Origin: Thermococcus sp. 18S1
Lineage (GTDB): Archaea; Methanobacteriota_B; Thermococci; Thermococcales; Thermococcaceae
Assembly: GCF_012027645.1 (NCBI RefSeq)
Contig: NZ_SNUU01000001.1
Location: forward strand, 62,001-126,000
DNA: 64,000 nt
Reading direction: 5' to 3'
This document shows, piece by piece, positions 54,061 to 62,904 of the stretch; the stretch's first letter is position 1; each line of letters begins with the position of its first letter. The position numbers and the translations under genes were made by a program. The notes under the pieces are model-generated. The model ran no database searches and was not told the origin of the DNA. It saw only the letters and a list, made by a program, of their open reading frames with translations.

Positions 54061-54906
54061 ATGGCCATAACGGCAAGTACCGTGGTTATTTCGATTGTTT
54101 TGTTGTTTGTTTTGATTATACTGGCGACGGCGATAAAGATAGTCAAGGAGTACGAGAGGGCGGTTATATTCCGCCTCGGTAGGGTCGTGGGAGCAAGGGG
54201 TCCCGGACTGTTCTTCATCATTCCGATATTCGAGAAGGCGGTCATAGTGGACCTCCGTACGCGCGTCCTCGACGTGCCGGTGCAGGAGACCATAACCAAG
54301 GACAACGTTCCAGTAAGGGTCAACGCGGTCGTTTACTTCCGCGTGGTTGAGCCTGTCAAGGCGGTTACCCAGGTGGCGAACTACATAATGGCCACCAGCC
54401 AGATTGCCCAAACGACCCTGAGGAGCGTCATCGGCCAGGCACACCTCGACGAGCTGCTGAGCGAAAGGGAGAAACTTAACCTTCAGCTCCAGAAAATCAT
54501 CGACGAGGCCACGGATCCATGGGGAATAAAGGTCAGCACGGTTGAGATCAAGGACGTTGAGCTGCCGAGCGGCATGCAGAGGGCCATGGCCAGGCAGGCC
54601 GAGGCAGAGCGTGAGAGGAGGGCCAGGATAACCCTGGCGGAGGCGGAGCGCCAGGCCGCCGAGAAGCTCCGCGACGCCGCCGAGATAGTGTCCCAGCACC
54701 CGATGGCCCTTCAGCTCAGGACTCTCCAGACCATAAGCGATGTTGCCAGCGACAAGAGCAACGTGATCATCCTGCCGCTCCCGATGGAGATGCTCAAGCT
54801 CTTCAGGAGTCTGGCGGACACCGCGGAGATGGCCAGGGTAAAGCTTGAAAAGGAAGTCCAGGAGAAGCTGGAGGCCGAGGCCAGGGCAAAGGCCGGGGAG
54901 GAGTGA
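54061..54906 (+). CDS. stomatin/SPFH-domain protein (slipin)
   Basis: A 281-residue membrane-associated SPFH protein: one N-terminal helix (7-25), the SPFH domain (about 30-180) and a coiled-coil C terminus that oligomerises. The segment [11 protein letters not shown] near residue 238 corresponds to the site cut by the 1510-N protease in Pyrococcus. ATG 54061 follows the NfeD stop with GGAGGGAGAATGA upstream. A T tract ends the operon. Confidence 0.94.
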   Translation: MAITASTVVISIVLLFVLIILATAIKIVKEYERAVIFRLGRVVGARGPGLFFIIPIFEKAVIVDLRTRVLDVPVQETITKDNVPVRVNAVVYFRVVEPVKAVTQVANYIMATSQIAQTTLRSVIGQAHLDELLSEREKLNLQLQKIIDEATDPWGIKVSTVEIKDVELPSGMQRAMARQAEAERERRARITLAEAERQAAEKLRDAAEIVSQHPMALQLRTLQTISDVASDKSNVIILPLPMEMLKLFRSLADTAEMARVKLEKEVQEKLEAEARAKAGEE

Positions 54907-54915
54907 AATACGAAT

Positions 54916-54936
54916 AGTTTTTCTTCTATCTTTTTC
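54916..54936 (+). terminator. T-rich terminator after the stomatin gene
   Basis: Tracts of five T at 54918 and 54931 in a pyrimidine-rich stretch just after the stop codon. Confidence 0.4.
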
Positions 54937-55080
54937 CCGCGTTTCTAGATGAACCGCAAAAAATAAAAGCATTGCCTGCATAGTTCATACACGCAAACTG
55001 GATACTCCGTATAAAATCGAAGGCATCAGGGATTATTACAGAAAAAGGGCGGTTACCGCTTAGCACCGGAGGTGTTAACT

Positions 55081-55860
55081 TTGGAAGGCCGTTCAATTGT
55101 TTTTGCATCTGGAAAAGGTGGAACTGGTAAAACAACGACGGTTGCAAACCTGGGTGTTGCTCTGGCCCAGTTTGGAAAGGAGGTCATTCTGCTGGACGCG
55201 GACATCACGATGGCGAACCTGAGCCTCGTCCTTGGAATGGAGGACATTCCAATAACCCTCCACGACGTTCTTGCGGGCGAGGCGGACCTCAAGGACGCCA
55301 TCTACGAGGGTCCAGCAGGAGTCAAGGTCATACCGGGAGGACTGAGCCTGGAGAAGATAAAGAAGGCCAAGCCGGAAAAGCTCAGGCAGCTCATCAGGGA
55401 GATAGGCCAGATGGCGGATTTCGTCCTCATCGATGCCCCCGCTGGTCTCGAGATGACATCCGTTACGGCACTCCTCATTGGTAAGGAGCTCATAATCGTT
55501 ACCAACCCCGAGATATCCGCCATCACGGACTCCCTCAAAACCAAGCTCATAGCTGAGAAGCTCGGAACGCTTCCCCTCGGAGCCATACTCAACAGGGTCA
55601 CCAACGAGAAGACCGAGCTCACCCAGGAGGAGATCGAGGCCATCCTCGAGGTCCCTGTTCTGGCGGTAATACCCGAGGACCCCGAAGTCAAGCGCGCAAG
55701 CGCCTACGGTGTTCCCCTGGTAATCAAGAACCCGACCAGCCCATCGGCAATAGCCATTAAGCAGCTCGCGGCCAAACTCGCGGGAATCAAGTGGCAGGCA
55801 CCGGAGCCGGAGAGCCCCATCAAGAGGGTCTTCAAAGCACTCTTCGGGGGGAAGAAGTGA
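55081..55860 (+). CDS. minD: MinD/ParA family ATPase
   Basis: A 259-residue deviant Walker ATPase. KGGTGKTT (12-19) with the signature lysine, DADITMANLSL and DAPAGL (switch II) are present, and the last 15 residues (SPIKRVFKALFGGKK) form an amphipathic membrane-targeting helix. TTG 55081 is the better start, six bases after GGAGGTG; in-frame GTG 55072 is inside that site. MinC and MinE are absent, as usual in archaea. The next gene overlaps its stop. Confidence 0.9.
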   Translation: MEGRSIVFASGKGGTGKTTTVANLGVALAQFGKEVILLDADITMANLSLVLGMEDIPITLHDVLAGEADLKDAIYEGPAGVKVIPGGLSLEKIKKAKPEKLRQLIREIGQMADFVLIDAPAGLEMTSVTALLIGKELIIVTNPEISAITDSLKTKLIAEKLGTLPLGAILNRVTNEKTELTQEEIEAILEVPVLAVIPEDPEVKRASAYGVPLVIKNPTSPSAIAIKQLAAKLAGIKWQAPEPESPIKRVFKALFGGKK

Positions 55861-56108
55861 TGGCCGACGCACTCGTGTACGGAATCGTGATCATCCTCCT
55901 CATCCTCAACATAATCCTGCTGATGCTATACTACTCGGCCAAAAGCAACCCCTACTACGTCGTCTACGACGAAGAGACCAAGAGCGCCCTGAAGAGACGC
56001 GTCTCAAGCCTCAAGGAGGATCTCGAGAGCGAGCTCGTTGACTTTGACGTCGATGAGTGGGAGAAGACCCTCGAAGAGTCCATAGACGAGGAAGTCAGGA
56101 ACCTTTGA
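55860..56108 (+). CDS. small membrane protein coupled to MinD
   Basis: An 82-residue protein: one membrane helix (about 5-24), then a charged acidic cytosolic tail with helix-forming pattern. ATG 55860 shares one base with the minD stop (TGATG), so it is made with MinD. Its tail could recruit or regulate MinD at the membrane; this is inference from context. No family is recognised. Confidence 0.65.
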   Translation: MADALVYGIVIILLILNIILLMLYYSAKSNPYYVVYDEETKSALKRRVSSLKEDLESELVDFDVDEWEKTLEESIDEEVRNL

Positions 56109-56197
56109 GCTTTTTAACCATTTTGTTATTAAACATTTTTGAGGCGTTAAATTTTAAAAGGTCTGTTCTATTAACTCTAAAATGGGGGTGGGCCATT

Positions 56198-56446
56198 ATG
56201 AAGGTCCGGCTCGGCTATCCAGACAGGATAGTCGAGGTTGATGATAGGACCGTCAGGGTTTTCAGGGGCAGACTCGTGAGCGCCCCCCTGAGCGAGGTTG
56301 TGAGCTACTACCTGAGGGGCGATGGACTTCTGCCCCCGGCGGTCAGGGAGATCGCTCGGGACATAGTTGCGGTTCTTCTCAGAACGGGTGAGATGAAGGG
56401 CGAGTACCACGGGGTTATAGGGCAGCTTCACGGCCTCAGCAGATGA
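56198..56446 (+). CDS. conserved hypothetical small protein
   Basis: An 82-residue soluble protein (MKVRLGYPDRIVEVDDRTVR, then helices) of unknown family. GGGGGTGGG lies seven bases before ATG 56198; TTTTAAAA near 56153 is a possible TATA box. The next gene is AMP phosphorylase, with a separate leader. Confidence 0.55.
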   Translation: MKVRLGYPDRIVEVDDRTVRVFRGRLVSAPLSEVVSYYLRGDGLLPPAVREIARDIVAVLLRTGEMKGEYHGVIGQLHGLSR

Positions 56447-56569
56447 TTTTTACATTTATCCTGCAAGGCCAGTCCCACCTTTAAGAACGTTTTTCCCGCA
56501 CATCAGTTGAAAAGGTTTAAGTATTCTTCTGCACAATACTGGGAACTAAACTCACAGGAGGGAACGGAA

Positions 56570-58081
56570 GTGAAGGCTAAGGTCAGGATACTGGATGTGT
56601 ACAGCGGGAGGTACTCGGTTTTCATAAACGAGAAGGAGGCCATGAGGGCCAAGCTTCACCCGGATGATCTTGTAAAGCTTGAGGCGGGCAAGAAGACGGT
56701 TTACGGCAGCGTGGTCATAAGCGGTCTTGTCAAGGAGGGAGAGATTGGAATAAGCAGGGACATCCTTCAGCTCCACAGCTTCTCCGAGGGTGAGACCGTT
56801 ACTGTCATCCCGAGCGGCACACCCGAGAGCGTCCGCTACATAAAGAAGAAGATGAACGGAGGAAAGCTCCGGAAGGTGGAGATAGAGACGATAATCAAGG
56901 ACATCGTTGACAGGAAGCTCCGCGACATTGAGATAAGCTCATTCGTCACCTCGCTCGAGATAAACGGCCTCGATATGGACGAGATAGCCGCACTAACGAT
57001 AGCAATGGCCGAGACGGGCGACATGCTCGACATAGACAGAAAGCCGATAATGGACGTCCACAGCATTGGAGGCGTCCCCGGCAACAAGACAAACATCCTC
57101 GTCGTGCCCATCGTTGCCGCCGCCGGCCTCACCATCCCGAAGACCAGTTCCCGTGCAATAACCAGCGCGGCCGGAACGGCGGACGTCGTGGAGGTCTTTG
57201 CGGACGTCAGCTTCTCCCTCGATGAGATAAAGCGCATCGTGGAGAAGATAGGCGCATGTATGGTCTGGGGAGGAGCGCTTAACCTCGCCCCGGCCGACGA
57301 CATAACCATCAAATCTGAGCGCGCCCTCAGCATCGACCCGACCGGCCTGATGCTGGCCAGCATAATGTCAAAGAAGTACGCCATGGGCAGCCAGTACGTC
57401 CTCATCGACATTCCCACCGGCAAGGGCGTCAAGGTCGAGAGTGTGGACCAGGCCAGGGCCCTGGCGAGGGACTTCATTGAGCTGGGCAAGAGGCTCGGTC
57501 AGTACGTCGAGGTGGCCATAACCTACGGCGGCCAGCCGATTGGACACACCGTCGGCCCGGCCCTCGAGGCGAGGGAGGCACTCCAGGCCCTCATGGCCGG
57601 CACCGGTCCAGGCAGCCTTATAGAGAAGGCCACCGGGCTCGCCGGAGTCCTCCTGGAGATGGGCGGTGTTGCACCGGCCGGAATGGGCAAGAAGATGGCG
57701 CGCGAGATACTCGAGAGCGGAAAGGCATACCAGAAGATGCGCGAGATAATAGAGGAGCAGGGAGGCAACCCGGACATCAAGCCGGAGGACATCCCCGTTG
57801 GCGACAAGACCTACACGTTCACTGCACCGACGAGCGGCTACATCACCGCCATAGACAACAAGGCCATCACGGGAATAGCCAGGGCCGCCGGGGCGCCGGA
57901 GGACAAAGGCGCAGGAATCGAGCTGTACGTCAAGGTTGGGGAGAAGGTCAAGGAGGGCGACCCGCTCTTCACAATTCACGCGGAGAGCGAGGCCAGGCTC
58001 GACCAGGCGATAGTCTTTGCAAGGAGGGCCGAGCCCATAAGAATAGAGGGGATGGTCCTTCAGAGGATAGGCAACATCTGA
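56570..58081 (+). CDS. deoA: AMP phosphorylase
   Basis: Turns AMP and phosphate into adenine and ribose 1,5-bisphosphate, feeding the archaeal nucleotide pathway through type III RubisCO. The 503 residues are typical of the archaeal enzyme: an extra N-terminal beta domain (1-85), then the thymidine phosphorylase-like core with [33 protein letters not shown] and the C-terminal domain. It starts at GTG 56570, with GGAGGGAACGGAA before it; an upstream in-frame start is in the leader. A TATA-like TTTAAGTA lies near 56516. Confidence 0.93.
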   Translation: MKAKVRILDVYSGRYSVFINEKEAMRAKLHPDDLVKLEAGKKTVYGSVVISGLVKEGEIGISRDILQLHSFSEGETVTVIPSGTPESVRYIKKKMNGGKLRKVEIETIIKDIVDRKLRDIEISSFVTSLEINGLDMDEIAALTIAMAETGDMLDIDRKPIMDVHSIGGVPGNKTNILVVPIVAAAGLTIPKTSSRAITSAAGTADVVEVFADVSFSLDEIKRIVEKIGACMVWGGALNLAPADDITIKSERALSIDPTGLMLASIMSKKYAMGSQYVLIDIPTGKGVKVESVDQARALARDFIELGKRLGQYVEVAITYGGQPIGHTVGPALEAREALQALMAGTGPGSLIEKATGLAGVLLEMGGVAPAGMGKKMAREILESGKAYQKMREIIEEQGGNPDIKPEDIPVGDKTYTFTAPTSGYITAIDNKAITGIARAAGAPEDKGAGIELYVKVGEKVKEGDPLFTIHAESEARLDQAIVFARRAEPIRIEGMVLQRIGNI

Positions 58082-58137
58082 ACTGTGCTTTTCTCTTCTT
58101 TTCAAATTTAATGAGGAATCAAAGGGTGGAAAGGGCT

Positions 58138-58527
58138 CTACTCCCGCTTCCTGTGCCTCTCGTACCAGCCCCACTCCTTCTTGGAACCGAAGGCCCTGAC
58201 CCCCTTCTCGACCAGGGTTATTCTGAGCTCCTTGGCCATCTCGTGGGTTATCTCACCGCGCTCCTCCATCCAGTTTATTATCTCAAGCGCCTCGTCATCA
58301 GTGCTGCATCTTCTGAGGAAATCGATAACCGTGGGATTGTAGCCGGAGAAGTCCATTTCCTCCCGTTCTGTGGAGTCTTCCTCCTCGTTGGTGCGGTAGG
58401 CCTCTATCGGAACACCCTCCCCCTCGAGCTCCCTCGCAAGGGCCGGAAAGGTCTGTTCAAACTCCTCCCTCTCATACTCCTGCCAGGCGAAGTCGTCTGC
58501 AGGTTTCTTCTTTTTCTTTTCGTCCAT
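58138..58527 (-). CDS. conserved archaeal hypothetical protein (DUF2095-like)
   Basis: A 129-residue soluble protein with a charged N terminus (MDEKKKKKPADDFAWQEYER), an acidic middle and a helical domain with FLRRCSTDDEALEIINWMEE and EITHEMAKELRITLVEKG. The length and pattern fit the archaeal DUF2095 family, which has no known function. It converges with AMP phosphorylase and diverges from the GIY-YIG gene. Confidence 0.65.
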   Translation of the reverse strand: MDEKKKKKPADDFAWQEYEREEFEQTFPALARELEGEGVPIEAYRTNEEEDSTEREEMDFSGYNPTVIDFLRRCSTDDEALEIINWMEERGEITHEMAKELRITLVEKGVRAFGSKKEWGWYERHRKRE

Positions 58528-58589
58528 TCTTCACACCAGACTCGGTTTGGGGTCAGGGGTTTATAAATACTGAGTAGAATCCTCCCCTC

Positions 58590-59033
58590 ATGAGAGGGTC
58601 ATACCTCCTCGTAGTCCTGCTGGAGAAAGATAAAACCATCAAAACCAAGGGGCGGGAGTTCCGTCTAATGCGGGGCCACTACGTGTACGTCGGCTCGGCG
58701 ATGAATTCCCTTGAAAAACGCGTTGCCAGACATTTCAGCGAGCACAAGAAGCTCCACTGGCATATAGACTTCCTCCTGAAGGATGCCCAGCTCCTGAGGG
58801 CGTACCTTATTCCCAGTGAGGAGCGGCTGGAGGAAAAGCTCTCGCTGGAGGTGGCAAAGTACGGGGAGCCCGTCGAGGGATTCGGCGCGGGGGATGTTAG
58901 GGTCAGTACCAACCTTTATCGCTTTGATAGGGAACCGGATGAGACTCTCACCGCCATTCTAAGCGGACTCGGGCTGGAGTGGAAAAGGGTTAAAAGCAGG
59001 GAGGAAGTTATAGAGTTCGGTGGGAGAAAATGA
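58590..59033 (+). CDS. DUF123/GIY-YIG-like nuclease domain protein
   Basis: A 147-residue stand-alone DUF123 domain, a distant relative of GIY-YIG nucleases often found fused to endonuclease III in archaea. The signature GSYLLVVLL, GHYVYVGSAMNSLEKRVARH and HWHIDFLL are present. A TATA box TTTATAAA is 23-30 bases before the ATG, giving a short or absent leader. It overlaps the GGGPS gene by four bases (ATGA). Confidence 0.82.
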   Translation: MRGSYLLVVLLEKDKTIKTKGREFRLMRGHYVYVGSAMNSLEKRVARHFSEHKKLHWHIDFLLKDAQLLRAYLIPSEERLEEKLSLEVAKYGEPVEGFGAGDVRVSTNLYRFDREPDETLTAILSGLGLEWKRVKSREEVIEFGGRK

Positions 59034-59791
59034 GACTCCAGCTCGGAAAGGTCGAGACGTACATTCACGAGAAGATTGAGACCGAAAAGCTTCACTTCGT
59101 TCTCCTCGATCCCGATGACGTGACGCCCGAGGAAGCCGCCAGGATAGCCGAGATGAGCGAGGAGGTAGGGGTAGATGCGATAATGATAGGCGGCTCGACG
59201 GGGGCGGAGGGGGACGTCCTCGATGACGTCGTGCGGGCGATAAAAGAATCCTCAAGCCTGCCGACGATACTGTTTCCCGGTTCCCACGGGGGAATAAGCA
59301 GGCACGCCGATGCCATATTCTTCATGAGCCTGCTCAATTCGACCAACCCATTCTTCATAACCGGCTCCCAGGCCCTGGGGGCGTTCACGGTCAAGCGCTA
59401 CGGCATAGAACCGATACCAATGGCGTACCTCATAGTCGAGCCCGGAGAGACCGTCGGCTGGGTCGGAGATGCCAAGCCCATCCCGCGCCACAAGCCCAAG
59501 ATCGCCGCAGCCTACGCCCTGGCGGGCCAGTACCTCGGAATGCGCCTGGTGTACCTCGAGGCAGGAAGCGGGGCGCCTCAGCCCGTTCCCCCCGAGATGA
59601 TAGCGCTCGTGAAGCGCGTTATAGACGTTCCGCTCATCGTCGGCGGCGGCATAAGGAGTGCGGAGCAGGCGCGGGCGGCCGTGAGGGCCGGCGCCGACAT
59701 AATCGTCACGGGAACCGCGATAGAAAAGGCCGGCTCTCTGGAGAAAGCCCGGGAAAAGCTGGTGGAGCTGAACAGGGGAATAAAGGGATGA
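59030..59791 (+). CDS. geranylgeranylglyceryl phosphate synthase
   Basis: Joins geranylgeranyl diphosphate to sn-glycerol 1-phosphate, making the first ether bond of archaeal lipids. The 253 residues form a TIM barrel with LLDPDDVTPEEA, IMIGGSTGAEGD, FPGSHGGIS, YLEAGSGAP and VGGGIRSAEQA, typical of the group. It is coupled to the DUF123 gene by a four-base overlap. Its substrate is supplied by the dehydrogenase at 46092. Confidence 0.94.
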   Translation: MRLQLGKVETYIHEKIETEKLHFVLLDPDDVTPEEAARIAEMSEEVGVDAIMIGGSTGAEGDVLDDVVRAIKESSSLPTILFPGSHGGISRHADAIFFMSLLNSTNPFFITGSQALGAFTVKRYGIEPIPMAYLIVEPGETVGWVGDAKPIPRHKPKIAAAYALAGQYLGMRLVYLEAGSGAPQPVPPEMIALVKRVIDVPLIVGGGIRSAEQARAAVRAGADIIVTGTAIEKAGSLEKAREKLVELNRGIKG

Positions 59792-59794
59792 GGC

Positions 59795-60034
59795 TCAAAC
59801 CTCGGAGAGAACCTTGAACGTTATCTTTCCGTTCCTGACTATCTTTTTGAGGTCGGAGAGAAGCTTTGGAGCGTTGTCCTCGACCACTTCCATCTTGATT
59901 TCGCTTATGCCCTCGGCATCGGGCGGGAAGAAGTGAATGTCGCGAATCCTGCCCCTAACCTTGCCATACAAACGGCTCAGAATCTTTCCCCTTCCTTCGT
60001 AGGGCAATTTTATGTCGAGTTCAACAATTTGCAT
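59795..60034 (-). CDS. conserved hypothetical small protein
   Basis: A 79-residue protein with an alternating strand-helix pattern reminiscent of a ferredoxin-like (ACT/EF-G) fold. ATG 60034 follows GGTGATATGC; TATATA-like elements are near 60070 (TTATATAGG on the minus strand). It converges with GGGPS, stops three bases apart. The family is not recognised. Confidence 0.65.
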   Translation of the reverse strand: MQIVELDIKLPYEGRGKILSRLYGKVRGRIRDIHFFPPDAEGISEIKMEVVEDNAPKLLSDLKKIVRNGKITFKVLSEV

Positions 60035-60165
60035 GCATATCACCGCTCTATTTTATGAAAGAAGGCCTATATAACCCTTTTCATGAACAGGAATTATCGA
60101 GCCGATATGAAAATAGTCCTCGCAGTTATAACCCTAGAGGCAGCATGGGCGGACGTCCACGGATA

Positions 60166-60174
60166 AAGTTTAAG
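60166..60174 (+). promoter_or_regulatory. TATA-like element of the H/ACA candidate
   Basis: AAGTTTAAG is centred about 25 bases before the predicted RNA start at 60195. Confidence 0.4.
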
Positions 60175-60194
60175 TTCCGCATGCAGAACAGAAA

Positions 60195-60266
60195 ATGCCC
60201 CCGGGAAACCGCGGGGGATGAGCGCCTCGGCGAGCGATGATTTCCCTTCGCTCCCCGGGGGCACAC
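60195..60266 (+). ncRNA. candidate H/ACA guide RNA
   Basis: A strong hairpin: lower stem GCCCCC/GGGGGC (60197-60202 with 60257-60262, extendable to about ten pairs), an internal loop, an upper stem (60211-60217 with 60245-60251) and an apical part containing GATGAGCG...GATGA elements like a kink-turn. ACA at 60263-60265 follows the lower stem directly, as the H/ACA class requires; the minus strand has no such box. TATA-like AAGTTTAAG at 60166-60174 predicts a start near 60195. It would guide pseudouridylation of rRNA; the target is not identified. Confidence 0.6.
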
Positions 60267-60283
60267 TCATAACAGGAAAGGAA

Positions 60284-61543
60284 TCACCACTTTCCTCTGG
60301 AGCCACTGGTTCTTGAATAGCCTCCCGAGTAGTCTCTCCTTCCCCGTTTTCCGCCATTACTGCGTCTTGAGTTCCGGGAGTAGCTCCTCCGGTTCTCCCT
60401 CTCATACCTCTCGCGGTACTCGCGCGGAATCTCCTCGCTCAGCTCGGACTTGCGTATCTCAACGCCCGCAGTCTGAGCGATGTAGCGGAGTCTCCTGAAC
60501 TCACCGGGCATTATGAAAGTCACCGCCCTTCCTTTCTTGCCCATCCTGCCGGTTCTGCCTATCCTGTGGACATAGTCCTCGGCCGTCATTGGCAGGGAGT
60601 AGTTCACGACGTAGTTTATGTCCTGCACGTCGAGGCCCCTGGCGGCGACATCGGTTGCCACTAGAATCCTCGTTCGCTTGGTTTTGAAGCGCCAGAATGT
60701 TCTCTCACGTGCGGCCTGGCTCATGTCGCCGTTGAGTGCCTCGGCACTGTAACCGGCCCTCCTGAGCTTCTCGCTCAGCTCCCGGGTTTCCCTCTTGGTG
60801 GCGCAGAAGACTATGCCGTAGAAGTCCCCGGTTCCGTCGAGTATTTTCCTGAGCATCGTGAGCTTCCTCGCCGGAACGACCTCTATGTACTCCTGATCCA
60901 CCATCTCAGGGACGAGCTCGTCGCTGCTGACGCTTATGACCTCGTAGTCACCCATGTAGCGCCTCGCGAGCCTCTTTATCTCCGGCGGCATCGTGGCGGA
61001 GAACATCAGCACACGCTTCTTTCTCGGCGTCTCCCTGAAAATCGCCTCTATGTCGTCTATAAAGCCCATGTCGAGCATCCTGTCGGCCTCATCGAGGATG
61101 AAGAACTTCACGGAGCTCAGGTCGAGGGTCCCGCGCCTTATGTGGTCGAGAACCCTGCCGGGGGTTCCGACTACAACGTGGGTCCCCCGCTCAAGTGCCC
61201 TTATCTGCGGCCCTATCGGCTGGCCGCCATAGACGGCGTAAACGTAAACCCTCTTCCTCCCGCGGAGGCTTTTGATTTCATCCGACACCTGGAGGGCAAG
61301 CTCCCTCGTGGGCGTGAGGATTATCGCCTGAACGGCTTTTATCTTCGGATCGATAGCCTCGATTATCGGGAGCGCAAATGCCGCTGTTTTCCCCGTTCCC
61401 GTCTGAGACTGGCCGATTATATCGACGTCACCCGATAGAAGGCGCGGGATTACCTCCCTCTGAATATCCGTCGGACTTGAGAAGCCCTTCTGCCTGACGG
61501 CCACTAACGTGGCCTCCGATAAGCCTAAGCTTTCAAAACTCAT
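60284..61543 (-). CDS. deaD: DEAD-box RNA helicase (cold-shock type)
   Basis: A 419-residue ATP-dependent RNA helicase of the DeaD/CshA group. Q motif, motif I (SQTGTGKT), DEAD (ILDEADRML), SAT and motif VI (HRIGRTGRMG) are present, and the last 50 residues are Arg/Ser/Gly-rich, an RNA-binding tail. A homologue in T. kodakarensis is cold-inducible and has an unusual leader. The leader here is at least 70 bases, with AAGGAG before ATG 61543, and lies directly behind tRNA-Lys. No TATA box is seen between them, so transcription from the tRNA promoter is possible. Confidence 0.92.
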   Translation of the reverse strand: MSFESLGLSEATLVAVRQKGFSSPTDIQREVIPRLLSGDVDIIGQSQTGTGKTAAFALPIIEAIDPKIKAVQAIILTPTRELALQVSDEIKSLRGRKRVYVYAVYGGQPIGPQIRALERGTHVVVGTPGRVLDHIRRGTLDLSSVKFFILDEADRMLDMGFIDDIEAIFRETPRKKRVLMFSATMPPEIKRLARRYMGDYEVISVSSDELVPEMVDQEYIEVVPARKLTMLRKILDGTGDFYGIVFCATKRETRELSEKLRRAGYSAEALNGDMSQAARERTFWRFKTKRTRILVATDVAARGLDVQDINYVVNYSLPMTAEDYVHRIGRTGRMGKKGRAVTFIMPGEFRRLRYIAQTAGVEIRKSELSEEIPREYRERYERENRRSYSRNSRRSNGGKRGRRDYSGGYSRTSGSRGKW

Positions 61544-61612
61544 TTTTCTAACTCCTTACGTTACTCAAACGCATCCCTTCTCAAACGGAACGCGTCGAGA
61601 AGAAACGCGGTC

Positions 61613-61690
61613 TGGCGGGCCGGGGGGGATTCGAACCCCCGACCACGGGATTAAGAGTCCCGCGCTCTAACCATGCTGAGCTACCGGCCC
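61613..61690 (-). tRNA. tRNA-Lys (CTT)
   Basis: A complete cloverleaf on the minus strand: acceptor GGGCCGG/CCGGCCC, the anticodon stem CGGGA/TCCCG with the loop CTCTTAA giving CTT, TTCGAATC in the T arm, and encoded CCA (61613-61615). No intron. Divergent from tRNA-Leu, with a TATA box at 61721. Confidence 0.95.
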
Positions 61691-61720
61691 TCAACCCGAA
61701 GTCATAGACGGGAGGTTGCT

Positions 61721-61727
61721 TTATAAA
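61721..61727 (-). promoter_or_regulatory. TATA box of tRNA-Lys
   Basis: TTTATAA on the minus strand, 31-37 bases before the tRNA. The context AAAATTTATAAAG is nearly identical to the tRNA-Leu promoter. Confidence 0.6.
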
Positions 61728-61765
61728 TTTTTCGGTCGGAGACCTAGCCGGAGAGAACAGAAAAA

Positions 61766-61773
61766 TTTATAAA
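61766..61773 (+). promoter_or_regulatory. TATA box of tRNA-Leu
   Basis: TTTATAAA 29-36 bases before tRNA-Leu at 61802. Confidence 0.6.
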
Positions 61774-61801
61774 GGCTCCACGAGCCTTATAGTTTGGCGA
61801 C

Positions 61802-61889
61802 GCGGGGGTTGCCAAGCCTGGTCAAAGGCGCGGGATTGAGGGTCCCGTCCCGTAGGGGTTCCGGGGTTCAAATCCCCGCCCCCGCACCA
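61802..61889 (+). tRNA. tRNA-Leu (GAG)
   Basis: A type II tRNA with the long variable arm (after TCCCG, the arm TCCCGTAGGGG). Acceptor GCGGGGG/CCCCCGC, anticodon loop TTGAGGG giving GAG, T arm TTCAAATC, and encoded CCA at 61887-61889. No intron. Confidence 0.95.
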
Positions 61890-61924
61890 GAAACGTTTCT
61901 TCCGAAAAGCTTCATTGAGGTCGG
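61890..61924 (+). repeat. post-tRNA hairpin element, second copy
   Basis: GAAACGTTTC-TTCC-GAAAAGCTTC followed by ATTGAGGTCGG starts right after the CCA and aligns with the element after tRNA-Met (GAAAC, then AAAAG, then TTCAT and a G-T-CG pattern). The arms pair imperfectly. Confidence 0.5.
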
Positions 61925-62187
61925 TGATGATTTTCCAAAATACAATTTCTGGTGATTTCTCCACATCAGAATTCCAACCAGGCCTTTCTGGAGGTTGTAC
62001 CGCTCAAAACAACGCCGAGGACACTAAAAGGCAAACTCTGCGGCACAGTTTAGGTTGATTGAACTTCTTTGGGGATGTCAGGTCAGAACTACACTCGGCG
62101 AATTTTTAGTGATGAGCCCCCAAACCAAAGAACGCGCCGGCCAAACATATTTAAACCTTCAGTGCGTAAAATCCATCGGTGACTTTG
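61925..62187. other. intergenic stretch without recognised gene
   Basis: 263 bases; nothing certain before the TATA box CATATTTAAACC near 62143-62155 that serves the gene at 62188. An isolated GTGATGA at 61924 has no partner D box. Confidence 0.5.
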
Positions 62188-62904
62188 ATGAAAGGAATCT
62201 CCCGAGAGCTGGTGGTCGGGATTTTCGTGGGAATCGCGATCGGGGTGGTTCTCTCCTACGCTCTCGCCGTCCACGACGGTACCTCCGGTGATATTCGCAC
62301 CTGCCCTATAGTCAATCACGGAATCCTGACGGGATACTTGGTGAGGACCAGCCCCACCACCGGCGGAGAGGCCACCGCCAGGGCGGCGGAGAGAGCATAT
62401 CTAGAGCAGCGCAGCCCCAACTACCCCCTCGAGCTATTCAGGGAGATGTACCGTGACGTTCCGGGAAGGAAGGAATTCCTTGGACTGTCATACATCTTCT
62501 CAAATGACGCCCTCTCCTACGGCCAATTCACACTCACCAACGAAACGCCCTCGGAGTTTGAGTTCGCGAGCCCTGCTCCGGGCATGAGCCAGAGGATAGA
62601 CGGGGCAGGAATAATAACCCCTAAGTGGGCCGTTATCTTCGTGAGCCTCTATGATTTCAAGGGAATGAACGGCGTTGAGGAGCTCCGGCTCACCGTGCCT
62701 GGGGAATGGAAGCTTGAGTACTACGGGGGAACGGGAGACATTCTGACCGGAACCGTGCTCCGCGTGAGGTTCTCCAGCATGAAAAGGGACAACTACGTGG
62801 TCCTGGCCTTCGAGACCGACGGCTCCCTTGATCACCCACCGCAAATAGAAGTAGTCATCGATGGAGACAGCTACCGGCTGCTGAGGGACTATTCCTCCAC
62901 GTAG
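62188..62904 (+). CDS. hypothetical membrane-anchored protein
   Basis: A 238-residue protein with an N-terminal hydrophobic helix (7-27) as signal anchor, then a domain of about 210 residues presumably outside the cell, with helix-rich start and beta-rich end. ATG 62188 follows GGTGACTTTG. Its last 16 bases overlap the end of hef. No family is recognised. Confidence 0.6.
   Translation: MKGISRELVVGIFVGIAIGVVLSYALAVHDGTSGDIRTCPIVNHGILTGYLVRTSPTTGGEATARAAERAYLEQRSPNYPLELFREMYRDVPGRKEFLGLSYIFSNDALSYGQFTLTNETPSEFEFASPAPGMSQRIDGAGIITPKWAVIFVSLYDFKGMNGVEELRLTVPGEWKLEYYGGTGDILTGTVLRVRFSSMKRDNYVVLAFETDGSLDHPPQIEVVIDGDSYRLLRDYSST

Noticed and set aside
60107-60166. 19-codon ORF starting MKIVLAVITLEAAW
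   Set aside because: No ribosome binding site at proper distance and it runs into the promoter of the H/ACA candidate; likely chance.
61924-61975. GTGATGA resembling a C box after tRNA-Leu
   Set aside because: No CTGA at a usable distance on the same strand, hence no box C/D structure.
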